A stretch of 6,935 nucleotides of DNA. It comes from Flavobacteriaceae bacterium (GTDB lineage: Bacteria; Bacteroidota; Bacteroidia; Flavobacteriales; Flavobacteriaceae). The notes below the pieces were generated by a model. That model had not been told where the DNA came from. It was given only the letters and a program-made list of their open reading frames with translations, and made no database searches. Position numbers and translations under genes: made by a program. Shown here one piece after another: positions 1 to 6,692 of this stretch (positions are counted from its first letter, which is position 1; every line of letters begins with the position of its first letter). The DNA is taken from positions 1 through 6,935 of the forward strand of contig JABDMQ010000369.1 in the NCBI GenBank assembly GCA_013001365.1, read 5' to 3'.

Positions 1-759
1 GGTTATACGGAAGTTGGTGAAGGTTTTAACCCTGAGGTTGGCTTCTTGCAACGCAGTGAGTTCAAAAAACCAGAATTCCTGATATTCAAGGCCCATAGAT
101 TCAAGAATGCTGGAAAACTGCTGGAAATTCGTCCTCACGTTTCATATCGGGGTTATTGGAATTTCGATGACCAGTTAATTACAGGATTCTTGCATGTTGA
201 TAATCATTGGGAGTTCAAGAGTGGGTTTGAGGTACATACAGGTATCAATTTTACATCTGAGCGTGTTCTCCAAGATTTCAATATCTCAGATATTACGGTA
301 CCAATGGGTAATTACAAGAATGAAGAGCTACAATTCATATTGATCACTAATCCTAATAATGCCTTTTCCTTGAGTACCAGAACCATTATAGGTGGCTATT
401 TCGATGGAGATAGAATATCTAATAGCGGGACAGCCAATTTGAGGATTGGTGACCGATTTAATTCCTCTTTGACATTCAGTCATAACGAAATCGACCTTCC
501 ATCTGGTGACCTAACTGCAATTGTATCCGGATTAAGACTTTCATATTCATTTACGCCAAGAATGTTTGTTCAGAGCCTAATTCAACATAACAATGTTTCA
601 AATATCACTTCTGTAAATGCTAGGTTCGGATGGTTGCAAAATGCAAATACCGGATTATTCGTGGTTTTGAACGTTGTCAAAGATGATGATCTACTAGATG
701 CCCTAAACAATCAGGTTCTAACACTTAAATACACCCATAGGTTCGATATATTAAAATAA
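1..759 (+). CDS. DUF5916 family outer-membrane protein, C-terminal part (5' end outside window)
   Basis: The frame is open from base 1 to the TAA at 757-759 and gives 252 residues with no start in the window; the TTG at 46 lies inside the conserved sequence and is not a start. The fragment opens with GYTEVGEGFNPEVGFL, which I recognise as the conserved block of DUF5916 proteins. These are usually over 700 residues, with an N-terminal family 9-like carbohydrate-binding domain and a C-terminal beta-barrel. The rest alternates polar and hydrophobic residues in short strands and ends in the family-like block SYSFTPRMFVQSLIQHN, a WLQNANTGLFVVLN segment and a final strand with YTHRFDI. This supports the outer-membrane barrel half of the protein. 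Molecular function is not established for the family; a role in glycan or peptide handling is only a guess. The frame is intact, with no sign of decay. Confidence 0.85.
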   Translation, partial: GYTEVGEGFNPEVGFLQRSEFKKPEFLIFKAHRFKNAGKLLEIRPHVSYRGYWNFDDQLITGFLHVDNHWEFKSGFEVHTGINFTSERVLQDFNISDITVPMGNYKNEELQFILITNPNNAFSLSTRTIIGGYFDGDRISNSGTANLRIGDRFNSSLTFSHNEIDLPSGDLTAIVSGLRLSYSFTPRMFVQSLIQHNNVSNITSVNARFGWLQNANTGLFVVLNVVKDDDLLDALNNQVLTLKYTHRFDILK

Positions 760-800
760 ATACTTAATAAATATTGTGTTTGTTTTTCTATTCTAGAAAA

Positions 801-830
801 TTGACAAATATCATATATTAGGTATCATTG
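801..830 (+). promoter_or_regulatory. Candidate Bacteroidota-type promoter upstream of the monooxygenase
   Basis: TTG at 801-803 is followed after 19 bases by TATCATTG at 823-830, which matches the Bacteroidota -7 consensus TAnnTTTG at all but one fixed position. Spacing fits the known -33/-7 arrangement. Transcription would start near 837 and give a leader of about 130 bases that contains the inverted repeat at 868-909. This is the better of two candidates in this intergenic region. It is a pattern match only. Confidence 0.4.
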
Positions 831-867
831 CTCTTATATTTTTACAACTTCCAATTAACGATAACAC

Positions 868-909
868 TAAATAGGCATTCATCGTAAATATTTGAAGCTT
901 GCCTATTTA
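868..909. repeat. Inverted repeat, 10-bp perfect arms, between DUF5916 gene and monooxygenase
   Basis: TAAATAGGCA at 868-877 is the exact reverse complement of TGCCTATTTA at 900-909. Inside it, TTCA (878-881) can pair with TGAA (893-896), leaving a 3-base bulge at 897-899 and an 11-base loop, so an RNA copy could form a long bulged hairpin. It is not followed by a T-run on the + strand, so it does not look like a standard intrinsic terminator for the DUF5916 gene. It could be a leader structure, a factor-dependent or bidirectional terminator, or a binding site for a dimeric regulator. The repeat is certain; the function is not. Confidence 0.6.
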
Positions 910-914
910 CTAAC

Positions 915-942
915 TTGCAACCCATTTAAATTTGTATATTCA
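915..942 (+). promoter_or_regulatory. Second, weaker promoter candidate just before the monooxygenase
   Basis: TTG at 915-917 is followed after 17 bases by TATATTCA at 935-942, which agrees only partly with TAnnTTTG. It would start transcription near 950, about 20 bases before the ATG at 970. If this is the true promoter, the inverted repeat at 868-909 lies directly upstream and could act as an operator. Confidence 0.25.
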
Positions 943-969
943 ACGCGCTAATAATCAACCTTAAATATC

Positions 970-2025
970 ATGATAAAATACCTAAAGATCTACGCAACAA
1001 CTCCGGAGTCCGAACCTCAGAATATTTCAATGAAACGAGTTTCTATTGATGGAAAAGATTACTACAACAAAGTTATAAATACTGCCAGATGGAGTGAAGT
1101 CCATGGCTTTGAAGGCACTCTTATTTATTCCAATAATTCTCTAGCTGATGGCTGGGCAATCGCACAAGTCGTATTAGAGCACACAAATCACTTGACGCCT
1201 TTGGTTGCTGTCAATCCTGTATATATTAGACCTTATGCCCTAGCAAAACGTATAGCGACGATTTCATTCATGTACGGACGTCGTGTTGATATTAACTGGA
1301 TAGCAGGAGGATTTCAAGGTGACCTTGTTAGTTTAGGTGAAGAAACACCTCATGATGAGCGTTACGACAAACTTTTTGACTATGCCTCTTTGGTCGACGG
1401 TTTATTGAAGACCAGGAGATTGCATACTCATGAAGGCAAATACTATAATGTCAAGAATGTCTTGATGAGACCTGAGATTCCAGAAGAAATGATTCCTATT
1501 CAGCTTATTAGCGGAACCTCCGAAGCTGGACTTGCAACAGCTGAAAAACTAGGTGCGGTAAAGGTAAAATATGCCAAGCCAATTGCAGAATATGAAGGAA
1601 TCGAACCTGACGAGAATTTCAATCTTGGCGTACGATTTGGCATCATAGCTCGTGAAACATCTGATGAAGCCTGGGAAGTGGCCAACGAGCGTTATCCAGA
1701 CGATATGAAAGGAAAGATGGCTCATGCAATGGCGACAAAAGCATCAGATTCTAACTGGCATAAGGACCTTTCGAAACTAGATGCCCGTGATGATGAAAGG
1801 AATGTCTATTGGTTGAAACCTTTTCATACTTACAAAACCTTTTGCCCGTATCTCGTTGGATCGCATGACGAAGTCGCTGACGAATTGGCTAAATACGTTG
1901 CTTTGGGTCATACAAGCATCATCTTGGATATCATGCAGGAAGAAGACGATTTCTTCCATTGTAGGCAAGTTTTTGAAACTGTAGAACTCATATTGCAGAA
2001 AGAATTGAAAAAGCATTTTGCTTAA
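970..2025 (+). CDS. Luciferase-like (LLM class) flavin-dependent monooxygenase
   Basis: This 351-residue cytoplasmic protein fits the bacterial luciferase-like monooxygenase family, whose TIM-barrel members use reduced FMN from a partner reductase and oxygen to oxidise a small substrate. Visible family blocks are GRRVDINWIAGG (103-114), the HDERYD motif (128-133) before a helix, a RETSDEAW block (228-235) and CPYLVGSHDEVADEL (292-306) followed by YVALGHTSIILDI near the end. Layout and length resemble the alkanesulfonate monooxygenase SsuD (about 380 residues). Arg222 aligns with the conserved SsuD arginine, but Gly224 stands where SsuD has a catalytic-site histidine (my alignment from memory), so alkanesulfonate should not be assumed as substrate. 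No reductase or sulfonate transporter is adjacent. The ATG at 970 places the first barrel strand (YLKIYAT) near the N-terminus; no clear ribosome binding site is seen, as is common in Bacteroidota. The hydrolase gene follows after 48 bases. Confidence 0.85.
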   Translation: MIKYLKIYATTPESEPQNISMKRVSIDGKDYYNKVINTARWSEVHGFEGTLIYSNNSLADGWAIAQVVLEHTNHLTPLVAVNPVYIRPYALAKRIATISFMYGRRVDINWIAGGFQGDLVSLGEETPHDERYDKLFDYASLVDGLLKTRRLHTHEGKYYNVKNVLMRPEIPEEMIPIQLISGTSEAGLATAEKLGAVKVKYAKPIAEYEGIEPDENFNLGVRFGIIARETSDEAWEVANERYPDDMKGKMAHAMATKASDSNWHKDLSKLDARDDERNVYWLKPFHTYKTFCPYLVGSHDEVADELAKYVALGHTSIILDIMQEEDDFFHCRQVFETVELILQKELKKHFA

Positions 2026-2073
2026 TTCCTGATTTAGTCTAAAATTCAGCCTACTTCTTCAAATGTAAATAAC

Positions 2074-4011
2074 ATGAAGAGAATTGTTCTAAAGACACTC
2101 AAATGGCTTCTGTTACTCATTCTGATTCTCATTATTGGATTTTTTCTTTACCTATTCATTGGTAGGCAAAAGAAAATAAATGCTGGAAAAGACAGAATGA
2201 TGGGTGAGGTCAAGGAATTAGTGCAAGAAGGCGTCAAATTTCGAGACTTAAACAAGGACGGAAGTCTTGATGTCTATGAAAATCCAAATGCAGAAATACA
2301 GGACAGAGTAGAAGATCTGTTATCTCAAATGACCGTTGATGAAAAGGCAGCTCAGTTGTTCCAGCCTTTCCAGTTTTCTACCAAAATTGATATGGTTCCT
2401 ATGAAAATAGCTGGTTTCTTGGGTCCTCCAGAGGACTACATCTTAACAAAGGGACTTACCCATCTTACTTCAGCCCTTGCTCCTGAAGACGCCACGGTTC
2501 ATATCGAGTGGGTCAATAACCTTCAAAAAATGGCAGAGCAAACTCGATTGGGAATTCCGCTTAGCTTTAGTTCCGATCCCAGACATAGTAATAAGAAAGG
2601 TGCTGCGGTATTTATGAAAAGTTTATCACAATGGCCTGATGCTACCGGTTTTGCAGCAATTGGTGATTCTCTGCTTGTATATGAGTTTGGGAAAATTGCT
2701 GCACGCGAATACCGAGCCATCGGAATTCATACCTCACTGCATCCTGTTGCGGACTTAGCTACGGAGCCAAGGTGGGGAAGAATAGCAGGTACTTTTGGTG
2801 AAGATGCCGAATTATCTGCCAGGCTTACAGCTGCATATATAAAAGGCATGCAAGGTGATAGCCTCACTCCTACTTCGGTTTCAACAATGACTAAACATTT
2901 CTCAGGAGGGGGGCCCCAAGAAGATGGTGAAGATGCTCACTTTAAATATGGTAAGAATCAGGTATATCCAGGTGATAATTTTGCGTATCATGTGATTCCG
3001 TTCAGGGCTGCAATAAAAGCCGGAACGTCTCAAATGATGCCATATTATGGCATACCTGTCGGGCAAACTAGTGAAGATGTAGGATTTGCATTCAATAAGG
3101 AAATCATAACTGACCTATTACAAGACAGTTTGAAATACAAAGGTATTGTATGCTCCGATTGGGGAATCTTAAGGGATCCAAATAGCCCTAACAAAGCCAT
3201 AATGGACCCAATGGATCATGGAGTAGAAGAGCTCGATATTCTCAGTCAAATTGAAAAGGCCTTGAATGCAGGTATTGATCAATTTGGCGGTAATGATTGT
3301 CCAGAATATGTAGTGCAATTAGTTAAAGATGGAAGGATTACTGAGGAACGCTTGGACAAATCTGTTCGTAAATTGTTGCGTCAAAAGTTTGCACTTGGTT
3401 TGTTTGACAACCCATATTTAAACACTAAGACTTCACTAGAAAATATCAACCTTCCTAAAGACAAAGCCTTAGGATTGGAAACAATGAAACGATCAGCAAT
3501 TCTTTTGAAAAATAAAGACAATTTATTACCAATCAAGAAAAAGCAAAAAGTATATATTGAAAATCTTGATGAAGCCATCGTTAATGAATATATGATTGTT
3601 GTCAAAGACCCAGAAGATGCGGATTTCGCCATACTTAACCTTGACCCTCCATTTACACCAAGAAAAGGGGTTTTAGAATCAATCTTTCATCAAGGACGAT
3701 TGACGTTCTTGAATGTTGAAATCGAACATGTACGTTCAATATCCAAAACAATACCTACTATTGTTACAATGTACTTGGAACGTCCTTTTGTTTTTCCTGA
3801 AATCAATGAAATGGCATCAGCAGTAATTGGGCATTTTAGCATCTCTGATGAGGCAATTATCCAACTTATTGCTGGAAAAGGAACTCCCGAAGGAAAGCTT
3901 CCATTTGAACTGCCTTCATCTTTAGAGGCAGTCGAGAAACAACTTTCTGATGTTCCATATGATTCGGAAAACCCTCTATATCCATTTGGATTTGGACTAC
4001 GATACGAATAA
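2074..4011 (+). CDS. Membrane-anchored glycoside hydrolase family 3 (beta-glucosidase-like)
   Basis: A 645-residue retaining beta-glycosidase of family GH3, probably beta-glucosidase or exo-glucanase type. Residues 1-10 are basic, and 11-30 form one hydrophobic segment with no lipobox cysteine, so the enzyme is likely an N-anchored protein facing the periplasm. Residues 58-69 (DLNKDGSLDVYE) match an EF-hand calcium loop. The GH3 barrel spans about 75-440: SSDPRH (166-171), EPRWGR (231-236), TFGED (240-244), TKHFSGGGPQ (273-282) and the nucleophile motif SDW with Asp362. The C-terminal GH3 domain runs from about 470 to the usual end PLYPFGFGLRYE. Near 532-541 is the block GVLESIFHQG; I cannot assign the acid/base residue with certainty. 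The C-terminal domain is short (about 170 residues) and has no fibronectin-III tail. Substrate specificity cannot be read from sequence. It probably shares a transcript with the monooxygenase upstream; it converges with the transporter, leaving 12 bases between the stops. Confidence 0.93.
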   Translation: MKRIVLKTLKWLLLLILILIIGFFLYLFIGRQKKINAGKDRMMGEVKELVQEGVKFRDLNKDGSLDVYENPNAEIQDRVEDLLSQMTVDEKAAQLFQPFQFSTKIDMVPMKIAGFLGPPEDYILTKGLTHLTSALAPEDATVHIEWVNNLQKMAEQTRLGIPLSFSSDPRHSNKKGAAVFMKSLSQWPDATGFAAIGDSLLVYEFGKIAAREYRAIGIHTSLHPVADLATEPRWGRIAGTFGEDAELSARLTAAYIKGMQGDSLTPTSVSTMTKHFSGGGPQEDGEDAHFKYGKNQVYPGDNFAYHVIPFRAAIKAGTSQMMPYYGIPVGQTSEDVGFAFNKEIITDLLQDSLKYKGIVCSDWGILRDPNSPNKAIMDPMDHGVEELDILSQIEKALNAGIDQFGGNDCPEYVVQLVKDGRITEERLDKSVRKLLRQKFALGLFDNPYLNTKTSLENINLPKDKALGLETMKRSAILLKNKDNLLPIKKKQKVYIENLDEAIVNEYMIVVKDPEDADFAILNLDPPFTPRKGVLESIFHQGRLTFLNVEIEHVRSISKTIPTIVTMYLERPFVFPEINEMASAVIGHFSISDEAIIQLIAGKGTPEGKLPFELPSSLEAVEKQLSDVPYDSENPLYPFGFGLRYE

Positions 4012-4023
4012 TTTGATTAGCTA

Positions 4024-4950
4024 CTAAAGCCGTTTTTTAGAAATTCTGGGCAATCGTGCTAATCGCCTTTTAGTGTTAATAAAATAGACACCTGTAAGTA
4101 GGATGATAGCTGCAATGATCGATTGCAAAGTTATCTGCTCATTCAAGAAGTACCACCCCAATATCAAGGCTATTATAGGATTGACATATGTACAGGTCGC
4201 CACCTTTTCTGGAGATACCACTTTTAAAAGATAATTAAAAGAGGTAAAAGCCACTATACTGCCAAAAATGATGAGTAGCACCATAGATAATTGCACCTCA
4301 CCACTCCATTCTCCGGGAACTGTCCATTTTTCTCCGAATAACAAGCTTGCTATTAATAGCATCAACCCTCCTGTTAGCATTTGATAACCCGTATTGACAA
4401 AATAATTTCCCGGTAGATCTGCCTTAGCAACAAACAAACTTCCATAAGCCCAACTCAACATGCAGACAAATATCATGACCATACCAATTATGCTGTTCTC
4501 CTGACTTACTATTTGTTTTTGGCTTACTAAAAGATAAATTCCAATAATACCCAGAACCACACCAACTATCGACATAGGCTGTACTCGTTTCCCTTCCAAT
4601 AGCAACATCAATAAAAGAACGACCAACGGCTGTGCAGAAATCTCAAGCGCGGCGAATCCACTATCTACATACATCAGTGCCCAAACCGCAATACCATTAC
4701 CTATGGTCAAGAACAAGAATCCAGCGATAATTGTATTTTTTAGCTGTTTTATAGTGATCATGAGCTTTATACCAATGACTTTAGCAATTACAAAAATGAT
4801 CAACCCTGCTATGATGAATCTAATTGCAGCTATCTTGAAAGGCGGCAGTTCGGCGACTGATATTTTATTCAATAAATACGTGGAACCCCATATGACGTAT
4901 ATGGAAAAAAATGCTAGAATGATCAGTACTCCTTTTTGAGGTTTTGCCAT
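4024..4950 (-). CDS. EamA/DMT-superfamily inner-membrane transporter
   Basis: This 308-residue protein has about ten hydrophobic segments in two EamA repeats, with segments near 8-27, 38-58, 70-90, 98-118, 127-143, 153-173, 188-206, 219-240, 251-270 and 275-291. Repeat one opens with the hallmark WGSTYL (21-26); repeat two carries YVNPIIALILGWYFLNE (255-271), the conserved end of YedA/RhaT-like drug/metabolite transporters. The C-terminal tail (294-308) is strongly basic and fits a cytoplasmic location. Such proteins usually export amino acids, metabolites or toxic compounds; cargo cannot be predicted here. The start is the ATG at 4948-4950, just before the first membrane segment. The gene lies 42 bases downstream of the helicase on the same strand, with a 14-base palindrome in the gap, and may be cotranscribed with it. 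Confidence 0.92.
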   Translation of the reverse strand: MAKPQKGVLIILAFFSIYVIWGSTYLLNKISVAELPPFKIAAIRFIIAGLIIFVIAKVIGIKLMITIKQLKNTIIAGFLFLTIGNGIAVWALMYVDSGFAALEISAQPLVVLLLMLLLEGKRVQPMSIVGVVLGIIGIYLLVSQKQIVSQENSIIGMVMIFVCMLSWAYGSLFVAKADLPGNYFVNTGYQMLTGGLMLLIASLLFGEKWTVPGEWSGEVQLSMVLLIIFGSIVAFTSFNYLLKVVSPEKVATCTYVNPIIALILGWYFLNEQITLQSIIAAIILLTGVYFINTKRRLARLPRISKKRL

Positions 4951-4973
4951 TCAGATTGTTATTAAATGCTATT

Positions 4974-4987
4974 TAAGATTAATCTTA
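4974..4987. repeat. 14-bp perfect palindrome between helicase and transporter genes
   Basis: TAAGATTAATCTTA equals its own reverse complement over 14 bases. It sits in the 42-base gap after the helicase stop (4993) and before the transporter start (4950), centred about 30 bases upstream of that ATG. It has no loop and is AT-rich, so it is poor as a terminator; binding by a symmetric dimeric regulator is the more natural reading. No good promoter motif was seen beside it. Confidence 0.4.
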
Positions 4988-4992
4988 TCGAT

Positions 4993-6546
4993 TCAGTCTT
5001 CAGGTGGATGCCCATGTATTTCTTCATACACCTTATCGAAATTATCTCGTAGGTAGGCTCGTAATTTCTTGCGATAATCCTCACGAAGCCAATCCACAAA
5101 ATTATTAGTGCTCTTGCTAATACATTTCGTATAACGTTTAATTCGGTAATCAATGTCGTCTCCAAGTAATTTTGCCAAGGTATATGCATCAAACACATCA
5201 TCACTATTCTCAATGCACAATTTTGCATGCTGAGCAATGGACTTGACCAATACTGCCTTTGAGGACTCTCCGTTAATAACGCCTTCCATGTAGGCTTTAT
5301 TGATATCGAAATAGACCTCTTCAGAATTCGAGAATTGCTTTCTCAATTCTTCAGGCATATCATACTTGAAATTGCTTTCTAGATCTTCGTCATTAAGCAA
5401 ACTATCCAAATAATAATTTGGTGTCCTGAAGATTCGCTGCCAGTCCAAATCGGCACCCCATGGCCCAAACCGATGAAAATTATTACCAAGATCGATAACA
5501 TTGAAGCTCGACTTATTGTTCAAGATACGAGAGCCACGTCCGATCATCTGATAATAAAGCGTAAGGGACTTGGTTGCTCTATTGAGTATTATCGATTCTA
5601 CCGTTGGTTCATCAAAGCCAGTTGTCAATATACTTACTGAGGTTAGAATGGCATCAGGCGTTTCCTTGAACCACTTTAGGATTGCTTTACGTTCTTTTTT
5701 AGTATTGGTATTATCTAAATGGGCAATTGAGTAGCCGGCAGCTCTAAATGTATCATATACGTAAAGTGAGGTTTTTATACCATTATTGAATATCAATGTC
5801 TTCTTTCCCTTGGATCGTTCTTCATATGCTTGCATTAACTTAGAAAGCATATCATTGTTTGTATAAAGATCCTCAGATGACTTTACAGTATAATCACCAT
5901 TGGCGCCGACAATTAATGATGTTAATCCCACATTATAGGAATATGTTTCAGCACGAGCCAAGAATTCATTGTCGATCAGGTCTTGGATGCTTTCACCAAC
6001 GATCAACTCATTATAATTATCCTTCATAGGAAGTTTAATGTTCGAACTTAACGGGGTGGCCGTCACACCAAGAAAAAATGATTTTTCAAAGAATTTGAAC
6101 AACTTCGTAAACGAGTTATAATGTGCTTCATCAATAATGACAAGACCAACATTGGATATATCCAACATATTTTCGTTCAAACGATTGTTCAATGTTTCAA
6201 CCATAGCTACAAAACAGCTATATTGATCCTGATCATCAAGATTGGCGGTGCTATGTATGATTTTATTGCTAACATTGAATTCTGTAAGCATCGTAGAAGT
6301 TTGCTTACTTAATTCAATACGATGCGTCATAATAAGAACCTTCTTGTCATGGTTCTTTAGGTATTGCCTGACCATTTCTGAAAAAATAACGGTCTTACCA
6401 CCACCAGTAGGCAATTGATATAATAGATGATAATCATCTGGAGCAGAATCAAATTTCTCGAATATCTGGCTTATTGCCCCATGTTGGTAACTATAGAGCT
6501 CTTTATCTGATTTACGGTCTTGTTCTCCTAGGGCAATCTGCGACAT
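4993..6546 (-). CDS. SF2 DEAD/DEAH-box helicase, stand-alone
   Basis: A 517-residue ATP-dependent superfamily 2 helicase acting on nucleic acid in the cytoplasm. Motifs occur in order: SYQHGAISQIF (19-29) at the Q-motif position, Walker A LPTGGGKT (45-52), motif Ia MTHRIELSKQ (73-82), Walker B IIDEAH (137-142), motif III TATP (162-165), motif V LTTGFDEP (307-314) and motif VI QMIGRGSR (333-340). The IIDEAH, TATP and MIGRGSR forms resemble the RadD/YejH-type and restriction-type helicases rather than classic RNA DEAD-box proteins. Residues from about 365 to 517 form a charged C-terminal region I do not recognise. Cysteines occur only at 111, 444 and 475, so the zinc-finger seen in E. coli RadD is absent. 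No nuclease, methylase or defence partner is adjacent. The ATG at 6544-6546 is preceded by an A-rich stretch with a loose AAAGG 14 bases upstream. DNA repair or recombination is a plausible role, not shown. Confidence 0.9.
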   Translation of the reverse strand: MSQIALGEQDRKSDKELYSYQHGAISQIFEKFDSAPDDYHLLYQLPTGGGKTVIFSEMVRQYLKNHDKKVLIMTHRIELSKQTSTMLTEFNVSNKIIHSTANLDDQDQYSCFVAMVETLNNRLNENMLDISNVGLVIIDEAHYNSFTKLFKFFEKSFFLGVTATPLSSNIKLPMKDNYNELIVGESIQDLIDNEFLARAETYSYNVGLTSLIVGANGDYTVKSSEDLYTNNDMLSKLMQAYEERSKGKKTLIFNNGIKTSLYVYDTFRAAGYSIAHLDNTNTKKERKAILKWFKETPDAILTSVSILTTGFDEPTVESIILNRATKSLTLYYQMIGRGSRILNNKSSFNVIDLGNNFHRFGPWGADLDWQRIFRTPNYYLDSLLNDEDLESNFKYDMPEELRKQFSNSEEVYFDINKAYMEGVINGESSKAVLVKSIAQHAKLCIENSDDVFDAYTLAKLLGDDIDYRIKRYTKCISKSTNNFVDWLREDYRKKLRAYLRDNFDKVYEEIHGHPPED

Positions 6547-6579
6547 TTCTTATTCTTTTACCTTTTTTCTGATATCCTA

Positions 6580-6627
6580 AGGCCATTGCAACAATTATTC
6601 TGTTGATTTTTATAAAGATGTTGGCCT
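6580..6627 (-). other. Leader inverted repeats upstream of the helicase
   Basis: AGGCCA (6580-6585) and TGGCCT (6622-6627) are reverse complements, and inside them CAACA (6589-6593) pairs with TGTTG (6601-6605) around a 7-base loop. If transcription starts near 6628, as the -7-like element at 6635-6642 suggests, the helicase mRNA would begin with a foldable element. The stems are only 6 and 5 bp and are separated by unpaired bases, so this may be chance. Confidence 0.25.
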
Positions 6628-6634
6628 AATTTTG

Positions 6635-6642
6635 CAAAAATA
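6635..6642 (-). promoter_or_regulatory. Candidate -7 element for the helicase (minus strand)
   Basis: On the minus strand this reads TATTTTTG, a full match to the Bacteroidota -7 consensus TAnnTTTG. The -33 region has only TTA at 18-19 bases upstream rather than TTG. A start near 6628 would give a leader of about 80 bases. A short inverted repeat AGGG-TAT-CCCT (6652-6662) lies between this element and the end of the aquaporin gene, and could be part of a weak terminator or operator. Confidence 0.3.
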
Positions 6643-6692
6643 CTGTTTTTAAGGGTATCCCTAATTAATTATCCAACAATATATTCCCAAAA

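Noticed and set aside
1500..2016. Open frames on the minus strand inside the monooxygenase gene (1500-1685 and 1777-2016)
   Set aside because: They lie antisense to a well-supported gene, show no recognisable domain, and are explained by codon bias of the sense gene.
2029..2049. Small imperfect hairpin between monooxygenase and GH3 genes (CTGA-TTTA with TAAA-TCAG)
   Set aside because: Short AT-rich stem with a 2-base bulge and no T-run; not convincing as a terminator, so the genes are still read as one likely operon.
2905..2917. GC-rich run with six consecutive G in an AT-rich gene, considered as a phase-variation tract
   Set aside because: It encodes the conserved GGGP of the GH3 motif KHFSGGGPQ and is too short for a typical slippage tract.
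2523..3632. Minus-strand open frames inside the GH3 gene (2523-2720 and 3381-3632)
   Set aside because: Antisense to conserved catalytic and C-terminal domains, with no family resemblance.
4009..4040. Possible bidirectional terminator between the convergent GH3 and transporter genes
   Set aside because: Only a weak CTAAA/TTTAG pairing is present, with the T-run inside the transporter coding end; no clear stem-loop.
4703..4939. Plus-strand open frame with hydrophobic stretches inside the transporter gene
   Set aside because: It is the complement of membrane-segment codons, which often reads as hydrophobic; no independent support.
4962..5237. Minus-strand open frame overlapping the helicase 3' end
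   Set aside because: Same strand but another frame from the conserved helicase gene, unusual composition, no recognisable motif.
6121..6312. Plus-strand open frame inside the helicase gene
   Set aside because: Antisense to the conserved DEAH region; no support as a gene.
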